A DNA stretch of 64,000 nucleotides from Sorangiineae bacterium NIC37A_2 (GTDB taxonomy: Bacteria; Myxococcota_A; Polyangia; Polyangiales; Polyangiaceae): positions 36,808 to 100,807 of the forward strand of contig NASX01000003.1 in assembly GCA_002085155.1 (NCBI GenBank). The letters are read 5' to 3'. This document shows positions 35,484-43,411 of the stretch, piece after piece. Under the pieces are notes generated by a model. That model did no database searches. It was not told the origin of the DNA and saw nothing but the letters and a program-made list of their open reading frames with translations. The translations under genes were made by a program, and so were the position numbers. How positions within the stretch are numbered: position 1 is the first letter of the stretch; every line of letters begins with the position of its first letter.

Positions 35484-36914
35484 ATGACGAAGCCCTCGGA
35501 ATCCGCGGCCCCCGGCGTGCCGCCGCTGTTCGTGGAGCTTTGTCAGGTCTTGCGATCGCGCGGGGTCGTGGTGAGAGAGGAGACCTTCCAGGGACCTTTC
35601 GACCGCGCCGGAGGCTACTGCGAGCTCAGGGGCGACCGGCTTGTCTTGCTCGACAAGCGCGCCCGCCCCGCCGAACAATTCCGCGCGCTCCTCGAGTGTA
35701 TCGAGGAAATCGGACTCTCGACCCTCGGTCTGGCGGGCACCGACTTGAGCCCCGCCCTTCTCGCCCAGCTCAACCGAAGAGGTCACATGCCCTGGCCCCA
35801 CTCGACCGAGGCGCCGCCCCTCGCCCGCGGTCACCTCCGACAAGACGTCTCACAGAACCTCGCCCCCTATACGACCCTCGGCATCGGAGGACCTGCCGCT
35901 GATTTCTTGGTCGTCCATGGTCGAACGTCCCTCGCCCACCAGCTCGCCCGCGCTCAGGAGCTCGGTCTCGAGACCCGAGTGCTCGGCGGCGGCAGCAACT
36001 TGGTCGTCGCGGACGAAGGGGTCGCCTCGAGTGTCGTTTTGATGCGGACGCGCGGAATTCGCTTCCAGGCCGAGAGCGGAAGTGTGCTCGCCGAGGTCGA
36101 GGCGGGCGAGAGCTGGGATGAGTTCGTTCGCCAAACCGTCGAGCGAGGATATCGGGGCCTCGAGTGCCTCTCGGGCATCCCGGGCACAGTCGGCGCCACC
36201 CCGATCCAAAACGTTGGGGCTTACGGCCAAGAGGTCGCCCAGACGATCGAGAGCGTCACAGTCATGGATCCGACGGACGGCTCACTGACGACCCTCTCGA
36301 ACGAAGCCTGTGAGTTTTCCTACAGGAGCAGCATCTTCAAGGGCAAAGGGAGCGCGCTCGGTATCGTCGTCAGCGTCACCTTTCGCCTCGAAGAAGATCC
36401 CCGTCCTACGATCGCCTTCAAGGAGCTCGAGGCGGCGCTCTCGGACATCGCTGAGCCGACCTTGGCCGACGCGCGTCGCGCCGTTGTCGCGCTCCGGCGC
36501 AAGAAGTCGATGGTCTATGATGTGAGCGATCCGAATCACAGAAGCTGTGGCTCCTTCTTTACCAACCCAGTCTTGCCAGCCGCCGCGTTCGAAAGACTGC
36601 AGCGAAAGCACACGACCGTTCCCCATTTTCCCCTCCCCGACGGCACGTTTAAGGTCCCCGCGGCTTGGTTGATCGAAAAGTCGGGCCTCACGAGGGGCAC
36701 GCGGCTCGGTCCTGTCGGACTCTCCACCGCCCATACCCTCGCCATCGTGGCGCACGACGGTGCAAGTGCGAAGGACGTCGTGCGCTTCGCTCATGTCGTC
36801 CGCCGACAGGTCGAGGAAACATTCGACGTCCGTTTGCGTCCGGAGCCAGAGTTCTGGGGGTTTGCGGAGCTCGAGGACGGACTACCCGTTCTGCCCGACG
36901 GGCAAGAGCCATGA
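35484..36914 (+). CDS. murB: UDP-N-acetylenolpyruvoylglucosamine reductase with about 100-residue N-terminal extension
   Basis: MurB reduces UDP-GlcNAc-enolpyruvate to UDP-MurNAc with NADPH and FAD. The enzyme part begins near residue 105: NLAPYTTLGIGGPADF-like NLAPYTTLGIGGPA, LGGGSNLVVADEG, ECLSGIPGTVGATPIQNVGA, FSYRSSIFKG, HRSCGSFFTNPVLP (active-site Ser) and RPEPEFWGF (Glu). Before it are about 100 residues (LFVELCQVLRSRGVVVREET, CELRGDRLVLLDKRARPAEQ) resembling a small standalone protein I recall from myxobacteria. The frame is continuous, so this is a fusion or long isoform. ATG start at 35484. It lies 31 kb from the mraZ cluster. Confidence 0.93.
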   Translation: MTKPSESAAPGVPPLFVELCQVLRSRGVVVREETFQGPFDRAGGYCELRGDRLVLLDKRARPAEQFRALLECIEEIGLSTLGLAGTDLSPALLAQLNRRGHMPWPHSTEAPPLARGHLRQDVSQNLAPYTTLGIGGPAADFLVVHGRTSLAHQLARAQELGLETRVLGGGSNLVVADEGVASSVVLMRTRGIRFQAESGSVLAEVEAGESWDEFVRQTVERGYRGLECLSGIPGTVGATPIQNVGAYGQEVAQTIESVTVMDPTDGSLTTLSNEACEFSYRSSIFKGKGSALGIVVSVTFRLEEDPRPTIAFKELEAALSDIAEPTLADARRAVVALRRKKSMVYDVSDPNHRSCGSFFTNPVLPAAAFERLQRKHTTVPHFPLPDGTFKVPAAWLIEKSGLTRGTRLGPVGLSTAHTLAIVAHDGASAKDVVRFAHVVRRQVEETFDVRLRPEPEFWGFAELEDGLPVLPDGQEP

Positions 36915-36998
36915 GTAAAAACATATCCTCACGGGAAAGCGCCGAAGAGCGCTCGGCCTCCGCTTCCTCCGCCCGGGCTCCTTTGCTATCGAGGAGGC

Positions 36999-37202
36999 AT
37001 GCGCCGCGGCCCCGGAACTGCTCAGCTCTTCTGTGCAGCGCTCGCCGTTTCGTCTTGCGCTGAGCCCGCGCGACCGGCGCGCGCCCCCTGCGTCGCGGCG
37101 TGTTTTCAGGAGAAGGACCGCTGCGTGCTCGAAGCCCAAACAGGCGAGGAGATCGAACGCTGTGACCAGAGCGAAAGCCGTTGCCACGCGACCTGCTACT
37201 AG
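36999..37202 (+). CDS. Small Cys-rich lipoprotein with twin CX3C motifs
   Basis: A 67-residue product with a very good ribosome binding site (GAGGAGG just before the ATG). Lipobox AVSSC gives Cys 20. The short mature part holds a near-symmetrical cysteine pattern: CVAACFQEKDRC and CDQSESRCHATC, that is CX3CX6C then CX6CX3C, which suggests a disulfide-pinned helical hairpin. No known family recognised. Confidence 0.65.
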   Translation: MRRGPGTAQLFCAALAVSSCAEPARPARAPCVAACFQEKDRCVLEAQTGEEIERCDQSESRCHATCY

Positions 37203-37752
37203 CGGGCAGGGAAAGGGCCTCCGCGCGCGCTGGGCCTTTGCGGCGCTCGGAGTCCTGCTCGCCTCGTGCGTGCCATCTTACGTGCCGCCAGGTCCGGACG
37301 CGCCTCATGCGCTCTTGAAACTCAGACGACGTTACGGCGCTCCCTTCGGACCGACGCTCCGAGAGACCTTCACCGTCAACGGTGAGACCGCGTTGTCTCG
37401 CGAAGTCTCGGGTTATCGCGCGCTCTCCACGCTGAACGGCGTTGTCATGGCGCGCCCCGGAAAAATCACGCTCACAGCAAGCGCCGAGTTTTATCACCTG
37501 CAGCGCGAGCCCGGTTACCCGATCGGCTATTGTGGCGGGCCCCGCTACGGCATGGGCTGTTATGCCCCGAGCCGGATCGTGCGCGTCACCGACGCGTTTT
37601 GTTCTCGCTCCTTAGAGCTCGAGGTCGAAAGGGACGAGATCTACCTGTTCGAGCTCGCATTTGTGAGTGAAGACGTATGTCGCTTGGTCTGCTATCGCCA
37701 AAAGCCCCTCGAAGGCGGGCGTTTCCAGATGCTGCCCTGCGTCGCTCCGTAG
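37162..37752 (+). CDS. Putative lipoprotein, unknown function
   Basis: The lipoprotein signal WAFAALGVLLASC (Cys 35) fixes the start near 37162, where a GTG has AGGAG about 9 bp upstream. The product is 196 residues and overlaps the preceding small lipoprotein gene by 41 bp in another frame, so the pair is likely coupled. The mature part contains FTVNGETALSREVSGYRALS and a Gly/Tyr/Cys stretch (YPIGYCGGPRYGMGCYAPS), then VERDEIYLFELAFVSEDVCR; a beta-sandwich is plausible but no family is recognised. Confidence 0.7.
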   Translation: MTRAKAVATRPATSGQGKGLRARWAFAALGVLLASCVPSYVPPGPDAPHALLKLRRRYGAPFGPTLRETFTVNGETALSREVSGYRALSTLNGVVMARPGKITLTASAEFYHLQREPGYPIGYCGGPRYGMGCYAPSRIVRVTDAFCSRSLELEVERDEIYLFELAFVSEDVCRLVCYRQKPLEGGRFQMLPCVAP

Positions 37753-38054
37753 AAAGCGCGCCGAGAGCGACATAGTCAAAAACACAAGCGCCGTAGGCAG
37801 ATGTCCTGTCCCGAATGGATGTGCGCCGTTCGCAGACAGGCCGGAATTTTCCCTCGAATCCGCGAAAATCCGCGCATCCCACCTCGTCACCCATCGCTCA
37901 CACAGGCATCACCAGTCGCACCGAAATACGGTCAGGTGCCTCTGGATCGTTGTGGAGGAGGTCACTTCCAGTAAACAATCGAAGAACAGAGGCCGTAGCG
38001 GACTTCGCACGATCCAATGCGGATCACCCTCTCGAAGGACGCGGCAGCAGAGAT
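37753..38054. other. Intergenic stretch before the PATAN/TPR gene
   Basis: About 300 bp. Frames stay open through it (an ORF in the downstream gene's frame starts at 37815) but codon use and content look non-coding. I see no hairpin, RNA gene or clear promoter. Confidence 0.4.
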
Positions 38055-39368
38055 ATGGACGAAACTATCCGCAAGCAGATCCACGGACTCGTGGCAGCCG
38101 GGCGCATCGCCTCTGCGGATCTCGTCCTGCTCCTCGCTAAGGCCCTGGAGGTTCGCTTCACGGGGACCTTAAATGTCCAGTCCCAGAGCCTCGGTCGCTC
38201 CACTTTCCTTTTTGAGGCTGGGGCCCCAGAGGCTGTTCGGGCCCCGCGGCAAGGTCGCCTCGTCTCGAGCGAGCTCTCGGATGTTCTTCCACCTGAACAG
38301 ATCGACTTCCTCCAGAAGCATGCCGCAGCCCACGGCGTCGACGAGCTCACCGCTCTCGGTCATCTGCACCTGCTCCCTGAACTTACCCTCAGACGCCTCC
38401 GTGAACATTGTCTGCTCCGAGCGCTCAGCGAGCTCGTCGAAGCACCGGTCGCTCTCGATTATCGATTCACCAAAGAGAAGGAGAAGAGCAACGACTTCGT
38501 TCGCGCCCGCCTCGACCCGCTGCTCTGCTTCGCGACAGTCCTCGCGAAAGGTCGCGATCTGACGAGCTACAAGCAAGCTGTCACCTCCATTCGGCAAGCG
38601 ATCCTCAAGCCGGTCGGCACCGCCCTGCCGACCGAATTGCCCGCCGTTACGCGCCAGGTGCTCCTTGCGCTCCGTCGCGAGCCCGTGAGTTTCGAAACGA
38701 TGCGCCTCCGGCGCATCGCGCCCGAAGAAGCGCTGATCGCTTCCATCTGGGCGCTGCTCGCGACAGGCGGCCTCCGTGCCGAACCCAAGACGAGCGCGCT
38801 GCCGCCGAAATCGAGCGCGGTGCCGCCGAAATCGAGCGCTCTCCCACCAACTGCGAGCGTCTTGCCGCCCCACTCCCAGCGCGCCCCGAGCACCCGCGTC
38901 CCGCCCGCGAGCACTGTTCGCCCCCGCGCCATCACCGAGGCCCAGTCTCCTCTCTACAGCATGCCCGTCCGGACTTCTCAGGTTCCGACGCGCGCGCCTG
39001 GACCGAGCACCGAGGCGCCGGCCTCTTCGCGGGGCGGCGAGGAGATGAGCGTCGAGTCCGCGTCCTTTGACGCCTGGACCCGAGCAGTCGCCGATCCGAG
39101 GTGCAGCGATCGCGCGCTCCGCGTGGCGGAGCGCGCTGCGGCGCGTTTCCCCAAGAACCCGCGCATCTTGTTCTATCTCGGGGTGCTCCAGGTCAAATGT
39201 GGACTCGGGCAAGAAGGCGAACAAACCTTGCGCCGCGTCCTCAAGCTCGATCCCGAGCACATCGAAGCTCAAAAGGAGCTCCACGCTGTGCAGAGGCAGA
39301 ACGCCGCCCGCTCTCAGACGAGACCGACCGCGCTCCTTGAGCGCCTCGGCGCTCGCAAGTCGAGCTGA
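38055..39368 (+). CDS. PATAN/DUF4388-like protein with Pro-rich linker and C-terminal TPR
   Basis: ATG at 38055 gives 437 residues. N-terminal PATAN/DUF4388-type segment (FTGTLNVQSQSLGRSTFLFE, then LLPELTLRRLREHCLLRALS) is found in myxobacterial regulatory proteins alongside receiver or GTPase partners. A low-complexity linker (about 245-330) repeats SALPPKSSAVPPKSSALPP. The last 80 residues hold TPR motifs (ARFPKNPRILFYLGVLQVKC, GEQTLRRVLKLDPEHIEAQK). Likely a cytoplasmic scaffold or regulator of motility or signalling; specific role unknown. Confidence 0.7.
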   Translation: MDETIRKQIHGLVAAGRIASADLVLLLAKALEVRFTGTLNVQSQSLGRSTFLFEAGAPEAVRAPRQGRLVSSELSDVLPPEQIDFLQKHAAAHGVDELTALGHLHLLPELTLRRLREHCLLRALSELVEAPVALDYRFTKEKEKSNDFVRARLDPLLCFATVLAKGRDLTSYKQAVTSIRQAILKPVGTALPTELPAVTRQVLLALRREPVSFETMRLRRIAPEEALIASIWALLATGGLRAEPKTSALPPKSSAVPPKSSALPPTASVLPPHSQRAPSTRVPPASTVRPRAITEAQSPLYSMPVRTSQVPTRAPGPSTEAPASSRGGEEMSVESASFDAWTRAVADPRCSDRALRVAERAAARFPKNPRILFYLGVLQVKCGLGQEGEQTLRRVLKLDPEHIEAQKELHAVQRQNAARSQTRPTALLERLGARKSS

Positions 39369-39416
39369 ACAAGCCCCGCAGAGGCGACGCGAGTCGGCGC
39401 AGGCTGCAAAGGCCCC

Positions 39417-41003
39417 TCAGACGAGGAACTCGCCCTGGTCGAACTGCTCGGGGCTGATCTCGCGAATGCCCTTTCGGCTCATCTCCAAGATGCGCGTCGC
39501 GACTCGACTCACCATTTCGCGGTCGTGGGTCACGAAAACGACAGTCCCCTCGAAGGCCGCCAGGCCCTGGGTCAGGGCGCGAATCGCCTCGAGATCGAGG
39601 TGGTTCGTCGGCTCGTCGAGCAAGAGCACGTTCGACTGCGTGATCATGAGCTTCGCGAGCAGGAGACGAACCGTCTCACCACCAGAAAGGACCTTGGTCG
39701 GCTTGAGCGGCTCGTCTTTGGTGAAGAGGAGTCGTCCGAAGAGGGCCCGCAGCTGTTCCTCGTCCGCGTGGGTGTTGAACTGCCAGAGCCACTTGTGCGC
39801 CGACATGTCGCTCTTTTCGATCACCTCATGGTGGTCCTGAGGCATGTAACCGACGTGCGTCTCATAACCCCATTCGACGCGGCCTTCGTCCGGCTTCACG
39901 TCGCCATGGAGGAGCTTGATGAGCGTGGTCTTACCGATGCCGTTCGGTCCCACGATGGCGATCTTGTCGCCGCGCATCACACTCAAGTTCCAGCGCTCAC
40001 AGATGGTCACGTCGCCGAAGCGTTTGCTCACCATTTCAGCGGTCACGACCTGCTTGCCCGCCGGGCGCTTCTGATCGAAGCGGATGAACGGACGCTGGAT
40101 GTTCGAGCGCTTCAAGTTCGCGAGTTCTCGCTTCTCCCGCTCGAGCTGACGCTCTCGGGACTTGACCTGGCTCGCCCGGGAACCCGCGCGGAAGCGCTGC
40201 ACGAACTCTTGGAGATCAGCGATCTTCTTCTGGCGGGCTTCGTTCTGTAGCTCCAGGGAGCCGCGCGCTTCGGCCTTGGCCTCGACCATGTCGTCGTAGT
40301 TGCCGGGGTAAACGATGATCGTCTCGTAATCGATGTCAGCGATCTTGGTCGCAACCGAGTTCAAGAAGTGGCGATCGTGGCTGATGACGATCAGGGTTCC
40401 GGAATACGACAACAGGAAGTTCTCGAGCCAACGGATGCTGCCGATATCGAGGGCGTTCGTGGGCTCGTCGAGCAGGAGCGCATCGGGCTTTCCAAACAGA
40501 GCCTGCGCCAGAAGCACGCGCACTTTGTCGCCGCCTGTCAGGACACTCAGGGTCTCCTGGTGAATACTCGGGTCGATGCCGAGACCCTCTAGGAGCGCCG
40601 TAGCCTCCGCCTCGGCCATGTAACCGTCCTCTTCGGCGATCACCATTTCGAGCTCACCGAGCCGCATGCCTTCGTCGTCGGTCAGTCGGTCCCCCTTCGC
40701 GAGCAGGACCTCCTTTTCGCTCAGGGCCTTCCAGAGTGGAGCGTTGCCCATGAGGACGACATCGAGAATCTTGGTCGATTCGTACTGGTAGTGATCCTGG
40801 CGCAGGATGCCCGTCTTCTTCGGACGCTGCACGGAACCGCTCATCGGTTCGATGTCGCCGGAGAGGATCTTCATGAACGTCGACTTTCCAGCGCCGTTCG
40901 GGCCCGTGAGGCCGTAGCGCTCCCCCGGATGGAACGTGGTGCTGACCCCCTGGAATAGGACCTGGGGACCGAAATTCATCGAGACGTCTTGGACTTGGAT
41001 CAT
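39417..41003 (-). CDS. ABC-F family ATPase (YbiT-like)
   Basis: A 528-residue protein with two ABC cassettes and no membrane domain. Walker A sequences GPNGAGKST and GPNGIGKTT, signatures VLTGGDKVRVLLAQAL and LSGGETVRLLLAKL, Walker B LLLDEPTNALD and LLLDEPTNHLD. The linker between cassettes (about 250-300, QRFRAGSRASQVKSRERQLE) is the ribosome-facing P-site tRNA-interaction motif of ABC-F proteins. These act as translation factors or ribosome protection proteins. Divergent from recN (215-bp gap). Confidence 0.93.
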   Translation of the reverse strand: MIQVQDVSMNFGPQVLFQGVSTTFHPGERYGLTGPNGAGKSTFMKILSGDIEPMSGSVQRPKKTGILRQDHYQYESTKILDVVLMGNAPLWKALSEKEVLLAKGDRLTDDEGMRLGELEMVIAEEDGYMAEAEATALLEGLGIDPSIHQETLSVLTGGDKVRVLLAQALFGKPDALLLDEPTNALDIGSIRWLENFLLSYSGTLIVISHDRHFLNSVATKIADIDYETIIVYPGNYDDMVEAKAEARGSLELQNEARQKKIADLQEFVQRFRAGSRASQVKSRERQLEREKRELANLKRSNIQRPFIRFDQKRPAGKQVVTAEMVSKRFGDVTICERWNLSVMRGDKIAIVGPNGIGKTTLIKLLHGDVKPDEGRVEWGYETHVGYMPQDHHEVIEKSDMSAHKWLWQFNTHADEEQLRALFGRLLFTKDEPLKPTKVLSGGETVRLLLAKLMITQSNVLLLDEPTNHLDLEAIRALTQGLAAFEGTVVFVTHDREMVSRVATRILEMSRKGIREISPEQFDQGEFLV

Positions 41004-41218
41004 GGCTCGCCAGAGTGCAGAGAAAGTAGGCCTCCGAAGGAGGGGCGCGGACCCTAGCAGGCGGGCGCGCCGAATCCACGTGCGGCGCGATCAATTGCGC
41101 AGCACGGCCTTTCAGCCGAGGCCGGAGGGCCAGGAGCCCTCGGCTCGCTAGGACACATTGCATCCTAGGACATAGTCTGTCAGAGACAAGCGCGGCACTT
41201 CCATGCACCCTCTTTCCC

Positions 41219-42871
41219 ATGCTGACGCGCCTCACCATCCAAAACATCGGCCTGATGCGAAGCGAACAGATCGCCTTGTCGCCGGGCTTCAACGTGATCA
41301 CCGGCGAGAGCGGCTCCGGAAAGTCGGTGCTCTTGAGCGCACTCCGGTTTGTGCTCGGATCGGCGCGCCTCGCCGCCCCGGTTCCGAATCCTGATCTGCC
41401 CGCGCGGGTCGAAGCGGTCTTCACCGTACGCCCGGGCAGCTTCGAAGAGTCAGTGCTCGGGGCGCTCGGCCGGCGAGCGAAGGGACCGCTCGTCCTTTCT
41501 CGAGAAATCGATGAACGGGGCCGCACGCGGGCCACGATCGACGGCGAGAAGGTCCCTCTGAAGACCTTGGCTGAGGTCGGAGAGTGCCTCCTCGCGAGTT
41601 CCACGCAGGGGCAGAGCACGCTGCTCCGCAAACCCAAGGCGCAGCTCGCCCTCTACGATAGCGTGCTCGGTCTCTCCGAAGAGGCCCGGAAAGTCAGTGA
41701 GCTTCACGCGGCCTGGTCCGAGGCCAAGAGCGCCCTACGCCAGGTGACCAGTGAGCTCGAGCGGGCAGAGGCGCGCCGGGAGCTCCTCGAGTACCAAGCC
41801 GCCGAGCTCGACGGGCTCCCGGAGCTCGACTTCGACGCCCTCGAAGAGAAAGCCGAAGCGCTCGCAGACCGAAAGCGCGCCATCGAGGCCGCCGAGGCGC
41901 TCCTCGCCGAGCTCTGCCCCACTGACACCACGAGCATCCGCCAAACCCTGCGCGCAGCACTGCGCTCAGCGCATGCGCTGAGCGCAGTGCATTCTGAAAA
42001 GGTCGGGGCGCTGCTCTCTGGCGCGTTGCATCAGATTGAAGAAGCCGTCTACGAGCTCGAGCGCGAAATCGAAGACGGGCGAAGCGACGCGCTCGAGTTC
42101 GAAGAGACGCTCTCGCTCTCCCAGAGAGTCCGCGACTTGAGCCAGAAGTACCGAGTAGCTCCCCAGGAACTCTCCCGACTCGCAGCGGAGAGGCGGCGTG
42201 AGCTCGAGGAGCTCGAGCGGCGCCGAACGGCCGCGACTGAGCTCGCGAGAGCAGTGTCAGAGCGCGAGGCAGAGCTCGTCCGGGCGGCCGATCGACTCCA
42301 CGAGCGGCGCGCGAAAGGCGCACGACGAGCCACAGAACAACTGGCCCTGCGCCTCGCCCGTCTCGGCCTCGAAGCGGTGAGCGTCCGCTTCGAACTCTCG
42401 CTCGTGGAGCTTGGCCCGAGCGGCGTCTCCGGGCTGACTGTTCTTTTCTCCCCCTACCCCGGCGCCGAAGAAGTGCCGATCGGTCGCGCCGCGTCAGGCG
42501 GCGAGTTGAGCCGGGTGCTCTTGGCCCTGCTTCTTACAAGTCGCTCACGTCCCCAGTCCCTGGTTCTCGACGAGATCGACGCCGGAACCAGCGGCGAGGC
42601 AAACACCAGGATCGCCCAGGCCTTGCTCGAAGAGGGGGACGACAGCCAGTTCATCGCCGTGACCCATTCACCGCTCCTCGCCGCGAAGGCGCGGGAACAT
42701 ATCCTGGTCGAGAAATCTCTTGTCCCCGCACCGACCTCGAAGGTTCGAGTCCTGGGCCCGGAAGAGCGCAGGCAGGAGCTCGAACGCATGCTCGGCGGAG
42801 GTCCGACGGCGACCAGCCACGCCGCAGCGCTGCTCGGTCGAGAGCGCCCGCTCCGGCTAGTCGCGTCCTAA
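41219..42871 (+). CDS. recN: DNA repair protein RecN
   Basis: A 550-residue SMC-like ATPase for double-strand break repair. N-terminal LTIQNIGLMRSEQIALSPGF, Walker A GESGSGKSVLLSAL, a central coiled coil (about 150-370), then signature AASGGELSRVLLALLL and Walker B LVLDEIDAGTSGEA, ending with the family's ITHS-like FIAVTHSPLLAAKAREH. ATG at 41219. Residues about 247-258 are encoded by a perfect 34-bp palindrome. No clear LexA-type box was seen upstream. Confidence 0.95.
   Translation: MLTRLTIQNIGLMRSEQIALSPGFNVITGESGSGKSVLLSALRFVLGSARLAAPVPNPDLPARVEAVFTVRPGSFEESVLGALGRRAKGPLVLSREIDERGRTRATIDGEKVPLKTLAEVGECLLASSTQGQSTLLRKPKAQLALYDSVLGLSEEARKVSELHAAWSEAKSALRQVTSELERAEARRELLEYQAAELDGLPELDFDALEEKAEALADRKRAIEAAEALLAELCPTDTTSIRQTLRAALRSAHALSAVHSEKVGALLSGALHQIEEAVYELEREIEDGRSDALEFEETLSLSQRVRDLSQKYRVAPQELSRLAAERRRELEELERRRTAATELARAVSEREAELVRAADRLHERRAKGARRATEQLALRLARLGLEAVSVRFELSLVELGPSGVSGLTVLFSPYPGAEEVPIGRAASGGELSRVLLALLLTSRSRPQSLVLDEIDAGTSGEANTRIAQALLEEGDDSQFIAVTHSPLLAAKAREHILVEKSLVPAPTSKVRVLGPEERRQELERMLGGGPTATSHAAALLGRERPLRLVAS
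41957..41990. repeat. 34-bp perfect palindrome inside recN
   Basis: Positions 41957-41973 and 41974-41990 are exact reverse complements (arm GCACTGCGCTCAGCGCA). It is coding for ALRSAHALSAVHS in the RecN coiled-coil region. Confidence 0.95.
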
Positions 42872-42932
42872 GAATTCCTCAGGACGAGAGGCGAGGATCC
42901 CCGGACCTCTCTCCATCAAGACGCCGAAAACC

Positions 42933-43265
42933 TCAGACCGCTGACGGGGCAGGCTCGTCCTTGTCGTGCTTGCCTTCGCCGCCACACAGAGCCGACGGGG
43001 CTGGCTCGTCCTTGTCGTGCTTGCCTTCGCCGCCACACAGAGCCGACGGGGCAGGCTCGTCCTTGTCGTGCTTGCCTTCGCCGCCACACAGAGCCGACGG
43101 GGCAGGCTCGTCCTTGTCGTGCTTGCCTTCGCCACCACACAGAGCCGACGGGGCAGGCTCGTCCTTGTCGTGCTTGCCTTCGCCACCACAAGCCAGCACC
43201 TGCCCGGCGGAGAGATAGGCAGCGGCAGCCAGGACCACGGACAGAGGGGTCTTCAGGTTTCTCAT
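42933..43265 (-). CDS. Small exported protein made of five 17-residue tandem repeats
   Basis: The ATG at 43265 starts a signal peptide (MRNLKTPLSVVLAAAAYLSA, then GQVLAC). The whole mature protein is five near-identical copies of CGGEGKHDKDEPAPSAL, each starting with cysteine and rich in Asp, Glu, His and Lys. The 110-residue product could be a lipoprotein or a cleaved secreted peptide. No enzyme domain. The charged, His- and Cys-containing units suggest metal or surface binding, by inference. The repeat nature keeps other frames open on both strands, but only this frame has a signal peptide. Confidence 0.6.
   Translation of the reverse strand: MRNLKTPLSVVLAAAAYLSAGQVLACGGEGKHDKDEPAPSALCGGEGKHDKDEPAPSALCGGEGKHDKDEPAPSALCGGEGKHDKDEPAPSALCGGEGKHDKDEPAPSAV
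42943..43191. repeat. 51-bp tandem repeat array, about 4.9 copies
   Basis: Unit length 51 bp (17 codons), copies beginning near 42943, 42994, 43045, 43096 and 43147. Copy 2 has one A-to-T change (ggctgg) and copies 4-5 read gccacc in place of gccgcc. Near identity suggests recent expansion. No spacers differ between units, so not a CRISPR. Confidence 0.95.
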
Positions 43266-43411
43266 GAGCCTACGATGACCCGCTGCGAAAAATTCGCAAG
43301 CCGATGGGGCGCGAATCCAGCTTTGCACTGAGGGAAAAATCGGGGGGGAAGACCCGGAAGTCCACGGAAAGCGCGGGCAAGGGAGCCCATTTTCAGCTAT
43401 AGCCCGCGCCG

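Noticed and set aside
41148-41172. LexA-type SOS box before recN
   Set aside because: CTAGGA-N9-TCCTAG and a CTAGGACA direct repeat are present, but they do not match any LexA box I know with confidence.
42943-43191. CRISPR array
   Set aside because: The 51-bp units are contiguous and nearly identical with no unique spacers, and encode a periodic peptide.
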